A DNA stretch of 64,000 nucleotides. Origin: Bos javanicus. Lineage: Eukaryota; Chordata; Mammalia; Artiodactyla; Bovidae. The position numbers were made by a program, and so were the translations under genes. Shown here piece by piece: positions 23,284-34,655 of the stretch. Under the pieces are notes generated by a model, which was not told the origin of the DNA, searched no databases, and saw only the letters and a list, made by a program, of their open reading frames with translations. How positions within the stretch are numbered: position 1 is the stretch's first letter; the number at the start of each line of letters is the position of its first letter. The stretch is taken from positions 7,254,001 to 7,318,000 of the forward strand of contig NC_083876.1 of the NCBI RefSeq assembly GCF_032452875.1. The letters run 5' to 3'.

Positions 23284-24047
23284 AAATATCAGTTCAGTTC
23301 AGTTCAGCTCAGTCGTGTCCGACTCCTTGTGACCCCATGAATCGCAGCTCACCAGGCCTCCCTGTCTATCAGCAACTCCCGGAGTTCACTCAGACTCACG
23401 TCCATCGAGTCAGTGATGCCATCCAGCCATCTCATCCTCTGTCACCCCCTTCTCCTCCTGCCCCCCATCCCTCCCAGCATCAGAGTCTTTTCCAATGAGT
23501 CAACTCTTCGCATGACGTGGCCAAAGTACTGAAGTTTCAGCTTTAGCATCATTCCTTCCAAAGAAATCCCAGCGCTAATCTCCTTCAGAATGGACTGGTT
23601 GGATCTCCTTGCAGTCCAAGGGACTCTCAAGAGTCTTCTCCAACACCACAGTTCAAAGGCATCAATTCTTCAGTGCTCAGCCTTCTTCATAGTCCAACTC
23701 TCACATCCATACATGACCACAGGGAAAACCATAGTCTTGACTAGATGGACCTTTGTTGGCAAAGTAATGTCTCCGCTTTTGAATATGCTATCTAGGTTGG
23801 ACATAACTTTCCTTCCAAGGAGTAAGCGTCTTTTAATTTCATGGCTGCAGTCACCATCTTCAGTGACTTTGGAGCCCCCAAAAATAAAGTCTGACACTGT
23901 TTCCACTGTTTCCCCATCTATTTCCCATGAAGTGATGGGACCGGATGCCATGATCTTCCTTTTCTGAATGTTGAGCTTTAAACCAACTTTTTCACTCTCT
24001 ACTTTCAGTTTCATCAAGAGGCTTTTTAGTTCCTCTTCACTTTCTGC
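23284..24047 (-). mobile_element. BovB 3' part of an inverted (twin-primed) insertion
   Basis: Antisense BovB: tail (AGTTC)n at 23290-23308, then the 3' domain and RT up to about 24047. The frame 24074-23670 reads the conserved C-terminal region with FGGSKV at the subfamily-variable position. Sequence from 24048 is BovB 5' UTR in the opposite orientation. Confidence 0.9.
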
Positions 24048-24064
24048 CCTAACAGGCGGCTGCG

Positions 24065-24086
24065 ACCCACGCACTTAAGCGTGGGT
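24065..24086. repeat. Perfect 8-bp-stem hairpin at the BovB inversion junction
   Basis: ACCCACGC, loop ACTTAA, GCGTGGGT. It lies about 18 bases from the switch between the inverted 5' piece and the 3' piece of the BovB. Confidence 0.75.
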
Positions 24087-24108
24087 GGCTGTGACCGGCG
24101 CACATAAG

Positions 24109-24570
24109 CGCAGCCAAGAGGAGCTACCTCACGTCCGAGGTCAGAGGCAGAAGTCGGGAGGACCCCATGCCCAAAGGGCGGCGGCCAAGAGGAGTTACCC
24201 CACGTCTGATGTCAGGGGCAGCAGCCAAGAGTGCCACGCTGCGACGGCGCAGGAACCACCAAGAAGAGCTACCCAAGTCGAGGTCAGGGGCAGCAGCCAA
24301 GAGGAGCTACCCCGCGTCCGAGGTTAGAGGTGGCGGCTGGGAGGAGCTACCCCACACCCGAGGCCAGGAGCAGCGGCTAGGAGGAGCAACCCCACGTCCA
24401 AGGAGCGGTGGCTGCGTGGGCTCAGGAGGGCCTAGAGGAGTTATCCCACGTTGAAGGTCAGGAAGGGCGGCCGTGAGGAGATACCCCTCGTCCAAGGTAA
24501 GGAGCAGTGGCTGCACTTTGCTGGAGCAGCCGTGAAGAGATACCCCACGCCCAAGGTAAGAGAAACCCAA
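24109..24570 (+). repeat. GC-rich tandem units in the BovB 5' UTR
   Basis: At least seven imperfect units of variable length, each with a GG(A/C)GGAG-like box, a TACCCCACG(T/C)CC-like box and a (G)AGGTCAGG-like box. CpG density is far above the surrounding DNA. Such an array may act as the element promoter; that role is inferred. Confidence 0.7.
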
Positions 24571-24901
24571 GTAAGACGGTAGGTGTTGCAAGAGGGCATC
24601 AGAGGGCAGACACACTGAAACCATACTCACAGGAAACTAGTTAATCTAATCACACTAGGACCACAGCCTTGTCTAACTCAATGAAACTAAGAACAGTATA
24701 GAGATTCCTTAAAAAAACTAAAAGTAGGACTCTCATATGACCCAAAAATCCCACTTCTAAGAGTATATCCAGAGAAAACCATCATTCAAAAGATACAAGC
24801 ACCCCAATATTCATTGCAGCACTATTTACAATAGCCAAGACATGGAATCAATCTAAATGTCCATCAAGAGTTGAATTAATAAAGATGTGGTACATATATA
24901 C

Positions 24902-25114
24902 GTCCCTGAGCTGGCTCAGATGGTAAAGCGTCTGCCTACAATGTGGGAGACCCAGGTTCATTCCCTGGGATGGGAAGATTTCCTGGAGAAGGAAATGGCA
25001 ACCCACTCCAGTATTCTTGCCTGGAAAATCCCATGGATGGTGGAACCTGGTAGGCTACAGTCCATGGGGTTGCAAAGAGCCAGACACGACTGAGCGACTT
25101 CACTCTCACTTTTC
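24902..25114 (+). mobile_element. Bov-tA SINE
   Basis: Head CTGAGCTGGCTCAGATGG, body CAACCCACTCCAGTATTC, end GACTGAGCGACTTCACTC. Flanked by ACATATATAC at 24892-24901 and 25115-25124 within the L1. Confidence 0.92.
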
Positions 25115-25650
25115 ACATATATACAATGGATTACTACTCAGCCATAAAAAAGAAACAAAATTGTGCCATTTGCAGAGACATCAATGGACCTAGAGACTAT
25201 AATCATACAGAGTGAAGTAAGTCAGAAAGAAAAATATATAAATATCCCTTATATGTGGAGTCTAGAAAAATCATACAAGTGAACTCATTTGCAAAGCAGA
25301 AATAAAGACACAAACAGAGAGAACAAATGTAGGGATAGCAAGAGGGGAAGGGGCGGTGAGAGGAATTGCCAGATTGGGTTTGACATGCAGTATACATGTG
25401 TGCATACACATATACACTATTGACACTATGTATAAAAAAGGGAACCTACTGGATAGCACAGAGAACGCTACTGAATGCTCTGTGGTGACCTAAATGGGAA
25501 GGAAATCCAGAAGAGAGGGGATGTATATACATATAGCTGATACACATTGCTATTCAGCAGAAACTTACACAACATTGCAAAGCAAACATACTCCAATAAA
25601 AATTAATTTTAAATTTTTTAAAAATAAAGTTATTTCTACTAACGTGAACT

Positions 25651-25767
25651 GTTCTTCTTCTTGAGTGATAAAATGTCAGGTTTCTAAAAGTTGAAAACAA
25701 AGAACTTTTTACTTCATGTCCGATAGTCTAAACATCTGATTTGTCTTACAGCAATGCAATATACAGC
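25651..25767. other. Short unassigned stretch
   Basis: Between the L1 3' end and MIR. Nothing recognised. Confidence 0.4.
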
Positions 25768-26005
25768 ACAGGATAGTGATTAAGAGTATGGATTCCAGAG
25801 TCAGAGTCCATGGCTCCAATTCTGGGTCCACCACTTCCTACTAGTCTGAAATGGGTCAAATAAATTACCATCTCTGTGCTTCAGGTCTCAAGCTATAAAA
25901 TGGTGAGTATAATAGTATCTACATCATAAGGTTGATGTGAGGATCAAATGAGTTAATAAATATAAAGCATTTAGGATAATCATGGGTACATAATACTATA
26001 CAAGG
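25768..26005 (+). repeat. MIR SINE, near complete
   Basis: In order: ATAGTGATTAAGAGTATGGA, CCAGAGTCAGAG, CTGGGTCCACCACTTCCTA, CTCTGTGCTTCAG, ATAAAATGGTGAGTATAATA, TTGATGTGAGGATCAAATGA and the tail to TTAGGATAAT. This matches the sense MIR consensus across nearly its whole length. Confidence 0.85.
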
Positions 26006-26151
26006 ATTACAACCATTATAAATTTGTGAAATATTTCAAATAGTAACTGATTTAACGTCACTGTCTTTAAAAGATTTAGAAAGTCATGAACCACTGAAAG
26101 TGTCATGTCATGGCCATTTTCAGAATTCGTCCATTTAGAACTTTTAAGCTC

Positions 26152-26283
26152 TGCTGCTGCTGCTAAGTCGCTTCAGTTGTGTCCGACTCTGTGTGACCCC
26201 ATAGATGGCAGCCCACCATGCTCCCCCATCCCTGGGATTCTCCAGGCAAGAACACTGGAGTGGGTTGCCATTTCCTCCATTTA
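26152..26283 (-). mobile_element. Bov-A2 monomer fragment
   Basis: Starts at a short (GCT)n and TAAGTCGCTTCAG and ends at GGTTGCCATTTCCTCC, the first monomer of the Bov-A2 dimer in antisense. The second monomer is absent. Confidence 0.88.
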
Positions 26284-26964
26284 AGCTCTAATTAATAGTA
26301 AATATTTTCATAGCTCCTTAAAATTTTCATCTTTGCTGAGGAAGTGTTCATACATTATCCCTTCAGTCAACATTTGTTGATTGCCAACTCTTAGACAATG
26401 AATGAAGTGGATCCCAAATATGTACCTCATGGAGTTTTCATTGTAAAAGGAATTCAGAAAACAAGTTATACAATAGTGTATGCTAAGAAGACAAAAAGGA
26501 TAGAAAGAATGTAAGAAGTGTTAGAAGTGAGAGTAATTGTAATTATAAATAGCTACATTGATTATTTATCACTAGTAAAAATCATTTACTAGTGATTTTA
26601 TGTCATTTGTCATTCATTCTAAGTCATTATACATGATTCATAAAGTAAATCATTTTGAGGGTAACAGCACAATCTTTAAGTTAAATCTCAGTGATAATTG
26701 CCAGGTCTACAAATTATTAAGTATATGGTTACTAAATTTCTCTAATTTCAGTTTCTCCATCTTCCAAATTATGAAAAACCTACCATATATAGTTTTTGTG
26801 ACTGTCTAATAGAAATGGAAAAAATTGTTTGGAGATCTCTAAGTGCACATATAGTACTCTCTTTTTGAAGAAGACCAACAGTTTCTTCTTGAGAAAGTCT
26901 GAGTTATTCATTTTTTTAAAATTTTTGTTTAACAAGCCCTTATATTTGATTAAGTCTTTGATGG
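26284..26964. other. Unassigned AT-rich sequence
   Basis: No gene or repeat recognised. A short self-complementary region around ATCACTAGTAAAAATCATT / ACTAGTGATT lies at about 26567-26597. Open frames are short. Confidence 0.4.
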
Positions 26965-27115
26965 GGATTATTTTAAGCACTTTCCAAATAATGACTCATT
27001 CTATCCTTATAACTACCTAATCAGTATGTATTATTCTTCCCATTTTACAGATGAGAAACAGGCTCCGAAATGTTAACCATTTTGTCCGAGGTAGCAAGAC
27101 CAGTAAGTGGTCTTA
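26965..27115 (-). repeat. MIR SINE, antisense
   Basis: CATTCTATCCTTATAACTAC then TTCCCATTTTACAGATGAGA, then ...GCAAGACCAGTAAGTGG: the MIR core read backwards. Confidence 0.8.
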
Positions 27116-27794
27116 AACTATCCTATAGTTTAAGAAAACTTAAGCTTTATGTTTTTCTGCATCATTAGGAAGAAAGGACAACTCCCTCTGGTCCTGGTAG
27201 ACCAATTAAGAAAAGGCACCATATCTTTGCTACTGATGCAGTTCATACTGGGGCACAGGTTCTGCTGAATGAAGCTTGAGAGGGATTTCACTGCCCAGTC
27301 AGGTTACTCCTGCTTTCTGTATACTTTTTGATTCTTAGGAAAAGTGTACATAGTTCTAAGCCATCTTCTCTTATCCACCTGTCATATAATGATCTTCTTG
27401 TGAGCATAAATAGCATTACACTTGATCCTAAACTAAGTATGACAAATGTTAATGCACCCTGTAATTTCTGTCATTCCTTATTTGGAACAAGAGCTATATA
27501 TACACTTGACAATAATGAATAACAGATGCAAATTCTATGCTTAAAGCCCCTAATGTTAAAGCATTTTGCTGGTTTATCCTTTTGAATCTGTCTCTCCTAT
27601 TTAGAAAGAGGCCTGCTCTTGCCTTGAAGGTTATTTAACATCAACAGTATGAGAAATAATATGTCTTTGCTGAAACAATATTGCTAGAAATAAGCCCTGG
27701 GGAGCCTGAGGTGAGAGTTGAACACTAGCTTTTCTGCTGAAAATAAATTTACAAAAATAAATAAAACAGAGGTCACATTGCCCTTCTTTCTAAG
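27116..27794. other. Unassigned sequence
   Basis: No repeat family named and no gene. A 64-codon frame at 27328-27522 has no recognised domain. Confidence 0.4.
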
Positions 27795-27975
27795 CCAGTA
27801 CCTCTAAACTCCACCTGTGCATTATACTGTTATGGGATACTTATTTTGCTATCGCAAACACCAGATGATTTAAATAGAAATTCCAGAAATGGGGCCTGAG
27901 CATAAGTGTCTTTTAAAAATTGTCCAGGTGATTCTATAGTTCATTCAGAGCTCAGAAGCATGATCCAGAATGTAA
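27795..27975. mobile_element. MER5A-like hAT MITE, decayed
   Basis: GGGGCCTGAGCATAAGTGTC, TTGTCCAGGTGATTCTATAG and flanking parts follow the MER5A order. The terminal repeats are too decayed to place ends exactly. Confidence 0.55.
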
Positions 27976-28002
27976 GGGCTTTCTTTGTCACCAGTCCTGA
28001 AT

Positions 28003-28590
28003 TTGTTGCTGTTCAGTCACTCAATCATGTCCAACTCGCTGTGACCCCATGGACTGCAGCATGCTAGGCGTCCCTGTCCTTCACTATCTTCTGGAACTTG
28101 CTCAGGCTCATGTCCATTGATTTGATGGTGCCATCCAATCATCTCATCCTCTGTCACCTGCTTCTTCTGCCTTCAATCTTTCCCAGCATCAAGGCCTTTT
28201 ACAATCAATTGGCTCTTCGCATTAGGTGGCCAAAGTATTGGAGTTTCAGCTTCAGTTTCAGTCCTTCTGATGAATATTCAGGGTTGATTTCCTTTAGGAT
28301 TGAGTGATTTGATCTCCTTTCTGTCCAAGGGATGTCCAAGAGTGTTCTCCAACACCACAGTTCAAAAGCGTCAATTCTTTGGTGCTCAGCTTTCTTTACA
28401 GTCCAACTCTCACATCCATACATGACTACTAGAAAAACTATAGCTTTGACTATATGGACCTTTGTTGGCAAAGTGATGTCTCTGCTTTTCAATACTCTGT
28501 TTAGGTTTGTCATAGCTTGACTTCCAAGGAGCAAGCATCTTTTAATTTCATGGCTGCAGTCACATCAGTAGTGATTTTGGAGTCTTAAAT
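28003..28590 (-). mobile_element. BovB 3' fragment, antisense
   Basis: Runs from TGTTGCTGTTCAGTCACTC (element 3' end) to the region encoding the SHEIK block near 28550, then stops. A frame at 28534-28205 reads the conserved C-terminal domain. 5' truncated. Divergence suggests an older copy. Confidence 0.92.
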
Positions 28591-29115
28591 TGAAGACTCT
28601 CTCATCATCAGCCACAAGACTATAAGAAATTGAGGGAATATCACCATATTACTTAAGAATTGCTTATTATGGAATAAAATATTTGTTGAAACCCTTTGAG
28701 CAGCCTCTCCCCTGGTGTCCTAAAATCCCTTTTAATAGTCATTATAAGAATCAGTGTGCCATCTAATCCAGGTAGGGGTGCCACCTCTAATTTCCTGTAA
28801 CAAAGTTCTTAGTGAAATGCTTGGCACATAACATGCCCATAATTAACAGTAGTAGTTATTAGCAGATCTGCAGAAATTTTCTCTCAAGTACATATACCTT
28901 CTGTTATTAATAATAATGGCTACATAAAGCATTTGGAATTCCTTTATGTTTTATGTTCCCAGTAAAGTCAAAGGGGAATTTCAGGGAACCAGTCATATTT
29001 ATGCCCTGTGTTAACTGGTCTCGTTTTGTACATAATTTGTTTGCTTATTTATAACATGGTTCGTTTTGAGATAAGATTGTATAGCCTGAAATATGGATAC
29101 ATAAATAACAGACTG
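28591..29115. other. Unassigned, with a possible MIR tail
   Basis: GTGAAATGCTTGGCACATAA at about 28814-28833 resembles the MIR 3' region. The rest is unassigned. Confidence 0.4.
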
Positions 29116-29323
29116 AGTGGTAGTATAGTCACTAATTTGTGTCCGACTCTTGCGAACCCATAGACTGTAGCCTGCTAGGCTCCTTTGCCCACAGTTCTCC
29201 AGGCAAGAATACTGGAGTGGGTTGCCATTTCCTTCTCCAGGGGATCTCTCTGACCCAGGAATCAAACCCAGGTCTCCTGCATTACAGGCAGATACTTTAC
29301 TGACTGAGCTATCAGGGGAGCCC
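29116..29323 (-). mobile_element. Bov-tA SINE
   Basis: Antisense, ending CTGAGCTATCAGGGGAGCCC, with the GGTCTCCTGCATTACAGGCA head. Confidence 0.92.
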
Positions 29324-29799
29324 ATCACACTGAGGTCATGCTATTAAATATTTATTATAGTTAAAATTATGCAAGGCCAATGGTTATATAAGGATGAAAT
29401 TTACAAAGTATTTTCCTAATTTTTTTTTTTTTTTTGATGAGGGATTGGTTTATTGCTACAGGAAGAATTTTGGTATTTTCTACTTTTTGTAAACAAAAGA
29501 TTTATTAATAGGGTTAATTTATAAAGTCATAATACTTAATGATCATATCTGGTAACTTGGAAGACAGCAGTAATATAGATTACAAAAGCCAAAAATAAAA
29601 TAAAAGCATATTACACTTGACTTCACATTTATAATATAGTCTAACATAAAAAATATGTTTTATGAATGTTGCCATTTTCATATTTTCTTACTAGAATTAA
29701 ATTTTATTTAAACACATAGAATATTCTCTCAAATCAGAGTAATAATGAAAATAAAATTCTGAATACTAAAACTAGAAAAACATAAGCAATCATCCATTA
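29324..29799. other. Unassigned AT-rich sequence
   Basis: A T-run at 29420-29435, otherwise nothing recognised. Confidence 0.4.
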
Positions 29800-30291
29800 G
29801 CATTCTCCAGAGAAACAGAACCAAGAAATTCTGTGTGTATGCACACTCATATACACACACATACACATACCCCAAGATCTACAGGGTAAGGTGTCAAACT
29901 GGAAACCCAGGAAAACCAGTGGTACTGTTTCAGTGTAAGTCTGAAGGCCTGAGAATCAGGAAAGCCAGCGGTGTAGTTCTAGTCCAGTGGTGGTCAGGCT
30001 GAAGACCCAAGAAGACCCAATGCTTGAGTTCAAAGGCAGAAAAAACCAGCCACAGATCAAAGGCAGGGAAGTAAAGGAATTCCCTCCTACTCAGAGATGA
30101 TCAGGTTTGCTTTCTTTTTCCATCCAATCTTTTACCTGGTTGATTGAGACCCACACACATTAAGGAGAGCAAACTTAGTCCACTTGTTTAAATGTTAATC
30201 TCATCCAGAAACATCCAGAATAAGATTTAAATAAATATTTAGATATTCCACAGCCCAATCATGTTCATACATCAAATTAACCATCACAATA
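29800..30291 (+). repeat. Old mammalian interspersed repeat, family not named
   Basis: Resembles a widespread mammalian repeat that begins near CATTCTCCAGAGAAACAGAA, continues with CTGGAAACCCAGGAAAACCA and GTCTGAAGGCCTGAGAATCA, and ends TTAACCATCACA. A CA-rich stretch at 29849-29870 interrupts it. I recognise the motif order but not the family name. Confidence 0.5.
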
Positions 30292-30881
30292 TGCTTATAT
30301 AACATGCTATAGAATATTGAAAATCTGAGACTGTGGTTTATACTTGTAGAGAAGAGCATATGGCAGACTGTGGGTGTTGTTGTTGAAATGGGCTGAGTAA
30401 CTTTGGGCCCCCTTCTCGCCTACAGTAACTTCTCTGTATTGACAACACTACCACCTCCAATTTCCCAGGGCTTTTGTTTGGCAAGCATCCAAACAATGCA
30501 CTAATCATTTTGTTATCTGCATGTTTATGGACATGCTCCCCAAACTTTCTGGCTAGAATGGCTTTGTTTATAGGGAAATTACTGAATTCCATGAACTCCT
30601 ACATCTTTTGCTCCATAATGTCTAAAGGAAGATGCAGATCTCTCCTTTTATTACTATGAAAGACACTATGGTATAGAAAACTCACACCAAAAAGATGATG
30701 AACTTTTACTCTACCATGATTAGCATATTGTTCATGAAGAATGTTTTATGGCTAAGTTTCCTAATATCTATAATCTTCAGTTTCCCACTGTGCAGAATGT
30801 GGAAGAAAACATACTTTACAAAGTTAGCATATAAACTAACTAACATATATAAAGTTCTTAGTACAGTGTTTAGTATGTAGT
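30292..30881. other. Unassigned sequence
   Basis: No repeat named. An 84-codon antisense frame (30592-30338) has no domain I recognise and no supporting context. Confidence 0.4.
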
Positions 30882-31613
30882 AAAGAGCTTCTTGATGAAA
30901 GTGAAAGAGGAGAGTGAAAAAGTTGGCTTAAAACTCAACATTCAGAAAACTAAGATCATGGCATCTGGTCCCATCACTTCATGGCAGATAAATGGGGAAA
31001 CAGTGGAAACAGTGGCTGACTTTATTTGGGGGGGCTCCAAAATCACTGCAGATGGTGATTGCAGCCATGAAATTAAAAGATGCTTACTCCTTGGAAAGAA
31101 AGTTATGACTAACCTTGACAGCATATTAAAAAGCAGAGACATTACTTTGCCAACAAAGGTCTGTCTAGTCAAGGCTATGGTTTTTCCAGTGGTCATGTAT
31201 GAATGTTATAGTTGAACTATAAAGAAAGTTGAGTACTGAAGAATTGATGCTTTTAAACTGTGGTGTTGGAGAAGACTCTTGAGAGTGCCTTGGACTGCAA
31301 GGAGATCCAACCAGTCCGTCCTAAAGGAGATCAGTCCTGGGTGTTCATTGGAAGGACTGATGTTGAAGCTGAAACTCCAACACTTTGGCCACCTCATGTG
31401 AAGAGTTGACTTATTGGAAAAGACCCTGATGCTGGGAGGGATTGGGGGCAGGAGAAGGGGGTGACAGAGGATGAGATGGCTGGATGGCATCACCAACTCG
31501 ATGGACATGAGTTTGGGTAAACTCTAGGAGCTGGTGATGGACAGGGAGGCCTGACATGCTGCAGTTCATGGGGTCACAAAGAGTCGGACATGACTGAGCG
31601 ACTGAACTGAACT
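30882..31613 (+). mobile_element. BovB 3' fragment with (CTGAA)n tail
   Basis: Starts at AGAGCTTCTTGATGAAAG and ends GACTGAACTGAACTGAA. The first frame (30892-31215) is open through the SHEIK region and encodes IWGGSKI where other copies encode IFLGSKI. Stops follow (e.g. near 31215). Confidence 0.93.
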
Positions 31614-33364
31614 GAAAGGTATTGATTGTATATTTTGAACAGGAAACTCTAGGAAGTCTGTCTTTTTAACACTGGGTTTCTATCTTTATAATTTTTCCAC
31701 TTTAACAGAGATCTGAAAATATTCATATTGACTCCACAATAACATTCAATTATAATTTCTGCAACTCCTCTTCTAGGGGTTAAAGACTTTTTAAAAAATG
31801 AACCAAATAAGGAAAAAAGAATCTTTTTTTTCCCCCTCTATTTTAGGTGCATCGTGAACTCTCACATAATCATTCCATTCACTACCACCAATTGTTGTTA
31901 AACTCAGAAAATAATGGATGAGATTTCAAGTTATAACATCTCAGATCTTAGATATAAGGACAGGCTTTAGACATATTTCAAATCTCTTGGCTTCTTGAGA
32001 AAGCAGATACTAAATCTGTCACTAGACTCAAAATCAAGTAGTCAGCCTTTGGCCTTATTCCAGTGTATAATGGAACAAATTCCAGGCTTCTCCCAGCTTC
32101 ATTCTTATTTGCAGTCCACAGACATAAGGCTGCTGCAGTTAGATGTTAATAAAAGATCTCAGTGCAGCAGAGCAAAGGACAGAAGGAGCAAGTCTTGGTG
32201 TGGAAGCCAAATGGGCCGGCCCTCTGTCATCTGGCAGCTGTCAGAAGAAACAGCAGAGGATAGAGTTATAAAGCATGTCCACCTTACAGGTCAAAAAAAA
32301 AAGTATTGTCATATTTCAGCTAATTTTAAGAAAATCATAGAGTTAGGTACAGTTATAAAGTAAAAATTGTGCATAAATGAAAAGAAAAAATAGATTTCAA
32401 GAATTTAGTGAAAACACTGATATCTCAATCCAATTAATCCAAAACTGTTTTTCTGTAATGAAATTATAGCTCCCTTCATTTATTATTTCCATTAAAATGG
32501 GAGTCTGTTCTGATTAGCTCAGCACATAATTTAGAATCTAAGTCTCTAAATTGAATCCTTACATGATATGGTTACTCAGGCCAGGTGTATGTTAAAGTGA
32601 GCAATAGCATGTAGACAATAATAAGCATCATTGCTTGCACTAATTCCTCCAGGGTATTTTATTGGTTACCACATGGTTGAGGTAATGGTTGCTTGTGGTC
32701 AATTAAATTAACTAAATGCAATTCTTTTCTAATTTGAACAATTTCATTCAGAATTAAAGTTAAAAAACATTTTTTCTATGTTAAGCTACTGTATAAGGAA
32801 GTTTAGGGAAATATAAGCCTTCATTAAGGTAAAAATAAATGTTAATAAGATTTCTCCAATCCTATATGCAGTAATTCAGGATATGTTTATTCATTGCATT
32901 CTCATAATCAGTTATATAGAAATTTGTAGTCCAAATTTTAAATCTACCAAAGCATATTTTGTTAAAATGTTAAAAGTAAATATATGAGAATCTTCTTGGA
33001 GTCATACAAATGGTTGCAAGATTGTATCAATGCCACTTCCACAATGCTTGAATATTTGTAGGTGACTAAAATTAGTATTTACTGATTTCAACAGTGTAGA
33101 GCATTGTAAAAGGGACTCACACTTAGGACTCTACGCCAAGACACTAAACCTAAATATCAACAAAGAGGAATGAAACAAACAATTGACTATGTAAAGCATA
33201 AATATGAGAGATTTAATGTCAAAAAGGCAAATGCTATTCATCAATGGAAAATATACACATTTGTGGGGAAAAAAAAGAAATAAAATCATAATTAAATTTC
33301 TATTAAATCCTAGAGCTTAATATTTCTTGTTAAATGCCAAATATATAAACAATAAAAGGCATGT
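31614..33364. other. Repeat-poor AT-rich sequence, no gene supported
   Basis: No repeat family recognised. The one longer frame, 122 codons at 31995-32363, has no recognised domain. It includes a compositional break at 32200-32240 (GGGCCGGCCCTCTGTC), a local GC-rich spot. No splice or exon evidence. Confidence 0.4.
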
Positions 33365-33577
33365 GTAAAAGTCACTCAGTTGTGTCCAACTCATGCACAC
33401 TTCATGGAATGTAGCCCTCCAGGCTCTTCTGTCCATGGAATTCTCTAGGGAAGAATACTGGAATGGGTAGCCATTCCCTTCTCCAGGGGACCTGCCTGAG
33501 CCAGGGATTGAAGCCAAGTCTCTGGCATTGCAAGCAGGTTTTTTACAGTCTGAGCCAGCCACCAGGGAAGTCCCCCA
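33365..33577 (-). mobile_element. Bov-tA SINE
   Basis: Antisense, from GTAAAAGTCACTCAG to CCACCAGGGAAGTCCC. Confidence 0.92.
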
Positions 33578-33964
33578 CCCCTACACACACCAAAAAACAA
33601 CATGTATAGATGAGAATATTTTCTATAGCAGTGACATTATGGAATATGACAAGGTAAAGCATTTAAGAAAAACACCCCCTCCACTAAAACAAATTAAACT
33701 CACAAAGACTGACACTTTTTTTTTTTTAATCTGAAAACTAACTCAAAACTTTCAGCAACTAAAGTTCTGCTTACTGAAGAAAAGAGTAGCTGGTTGTTAG
33801 TAAGAGATTGCTGTGGTATTTTCACTTACCCATCATCTCCCATTCCTCAGCATAGTGGTGGTAAATACAGAATAATAGTCAGTGTTCCTGGGGCAGATTA
33901 CTGGTTCCAAATTCACACTGACCATGTGCATTTTTATCAGGAATCAGCACAGAGGCTCACCATT
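33578..33964. other. Unassigned sequence
   Basis: No gene or repeat recognised. Confidence 0.4.
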
Positions 33965-34655
33965 GTTTTAATTTTTTACAAGATTTTATTGGAATATAGT
34001 TGATTTACAATGTTGTTTTATTTCAGGTATGAAGTGAAAGTGAAGTCATTCAGTCGTGTCTGACTCTTTGCAACCCCATGGACTGCAGCCTTCCAGGCTC
34101 TTCCATCCATGGGATTTTTCAGGCAAGAGTACTGGAGTGGATTGCCATTTCCTTCTCCAGGGGATCTTCCCGACTCAGGGATTGAACCCAGGTCTCCCAC
34201 ATTGCAGGCAGACACTTTACCCTCTAAGCCACCAGGGAAGCCCATAATAAAACAATCAAGCTACATCATAATAAATCAGTTATATGTACACATATATCTA
34301 CTCTTTTTTAGATTATTTTCCACTATAGACCATTATAGAGTACTGAGCAGAGTTCCCTTTTCTATGCAGTAGATCATGATTAGTTATCTATTTTATATTT
34401 AGTAGTGCAGTGTATATATGTCCATCCCAAACTCCCAATTTATCCCTCCTCCCATATCCTCCCAGTCATCATAAATGTTTCTACATCTATGACTCTATTT
34501 CTGTTTTGTAAATGAGTTCCTTTACACCATGTTTTTTTAGATTCCACAAGGATATGTCTTTGTCTGACTTGTTTCACTCAGTATGACAGTTCATACTGTT
34601 GCTGCAAATGGGATTCTTTCATTCTTTTTTTATGTCTGAGTCATATTCCATTGAG
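33965..34655 (-). mobile_element. Artiodactyl L1 3' UTR, antisense, with SINE inside
   Basis: Same L1 3' UTR type as 2871-3441 (GGAATATAGTTGATTTACAA; TGTTGCTGCAAATGG), split by a SINE at 34031-34243. Stops abruptly at ATTCCATTGAG. Confidence 0.85.
34031..34243 (-). mobile_element. Bov-tA SINE
   Basis: Antisense, well preserved, from GAAAGTGAAGTCATTCAG to CCACCAGGGAAGCCC. Confidence 0.93.

Larger units (their letters stand above)
24048..24688 (+). mobile_element. BovB 5' UTR piece, inverted relative to its 3' part
   Basis: CpG-rich, with repeated AAGAGGAGCTACC...CACGTCCGAGGTCA units, then GTAAGAGAAACCCAAGTAAG and CACACTGAAACCATACTCAC, recalled as the 5' UTR of ruminant BovB. The plus orientation is opposite to the neighbouring 3' part. 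Homology ends at ACTAAG, where host L1 resumes. Open frames here (24085-24327, 24167-24454) are by-products of the repeats, not genes. Confidence 0.78.
23215..25650 (+). mobile_element. Artiodactyl L1 3' end, sense, with BovB and SINE inside
   Basis: The left part ends ...CCATTATGAAGAA at 23283 and the right part resumes AACAGTATAGAGATTCC near 24691, together giving the continuous L1 ORF2 sequence. ORF2 end and 3' UTR run to an A-rich end at about 25650. It is interrupted by BovB 23284-24688 and a SINE 24902-25114. Frames broken. Confidence 0.85.

Noticed and set aside
24085..24454. GC-rich open frames rich in Arg, Gly, Ala
   Set aside because: They lie in the tandem CpG-rich BovB 5' UTR; the apparent protein repeats reflect the DNA repeat.
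24109..24570. Regularly spaced repeats considered as a CRISPR-like array
   Set aside because: Units are diverged, of unequal length, without unique spacers, and the genome is mammalian.
30338..30592. 84-codon minus-strand frame outside known repeats
   Set aside because: I considered a processed pseudogene but recognise no family, and there is no poly-A or target duplication.
31995..32363. 122-codon frame in repeat-poor DNA
   Set aside because: No recognised domain, no splice or promoter support; length possible by chance. Left as unassigned.
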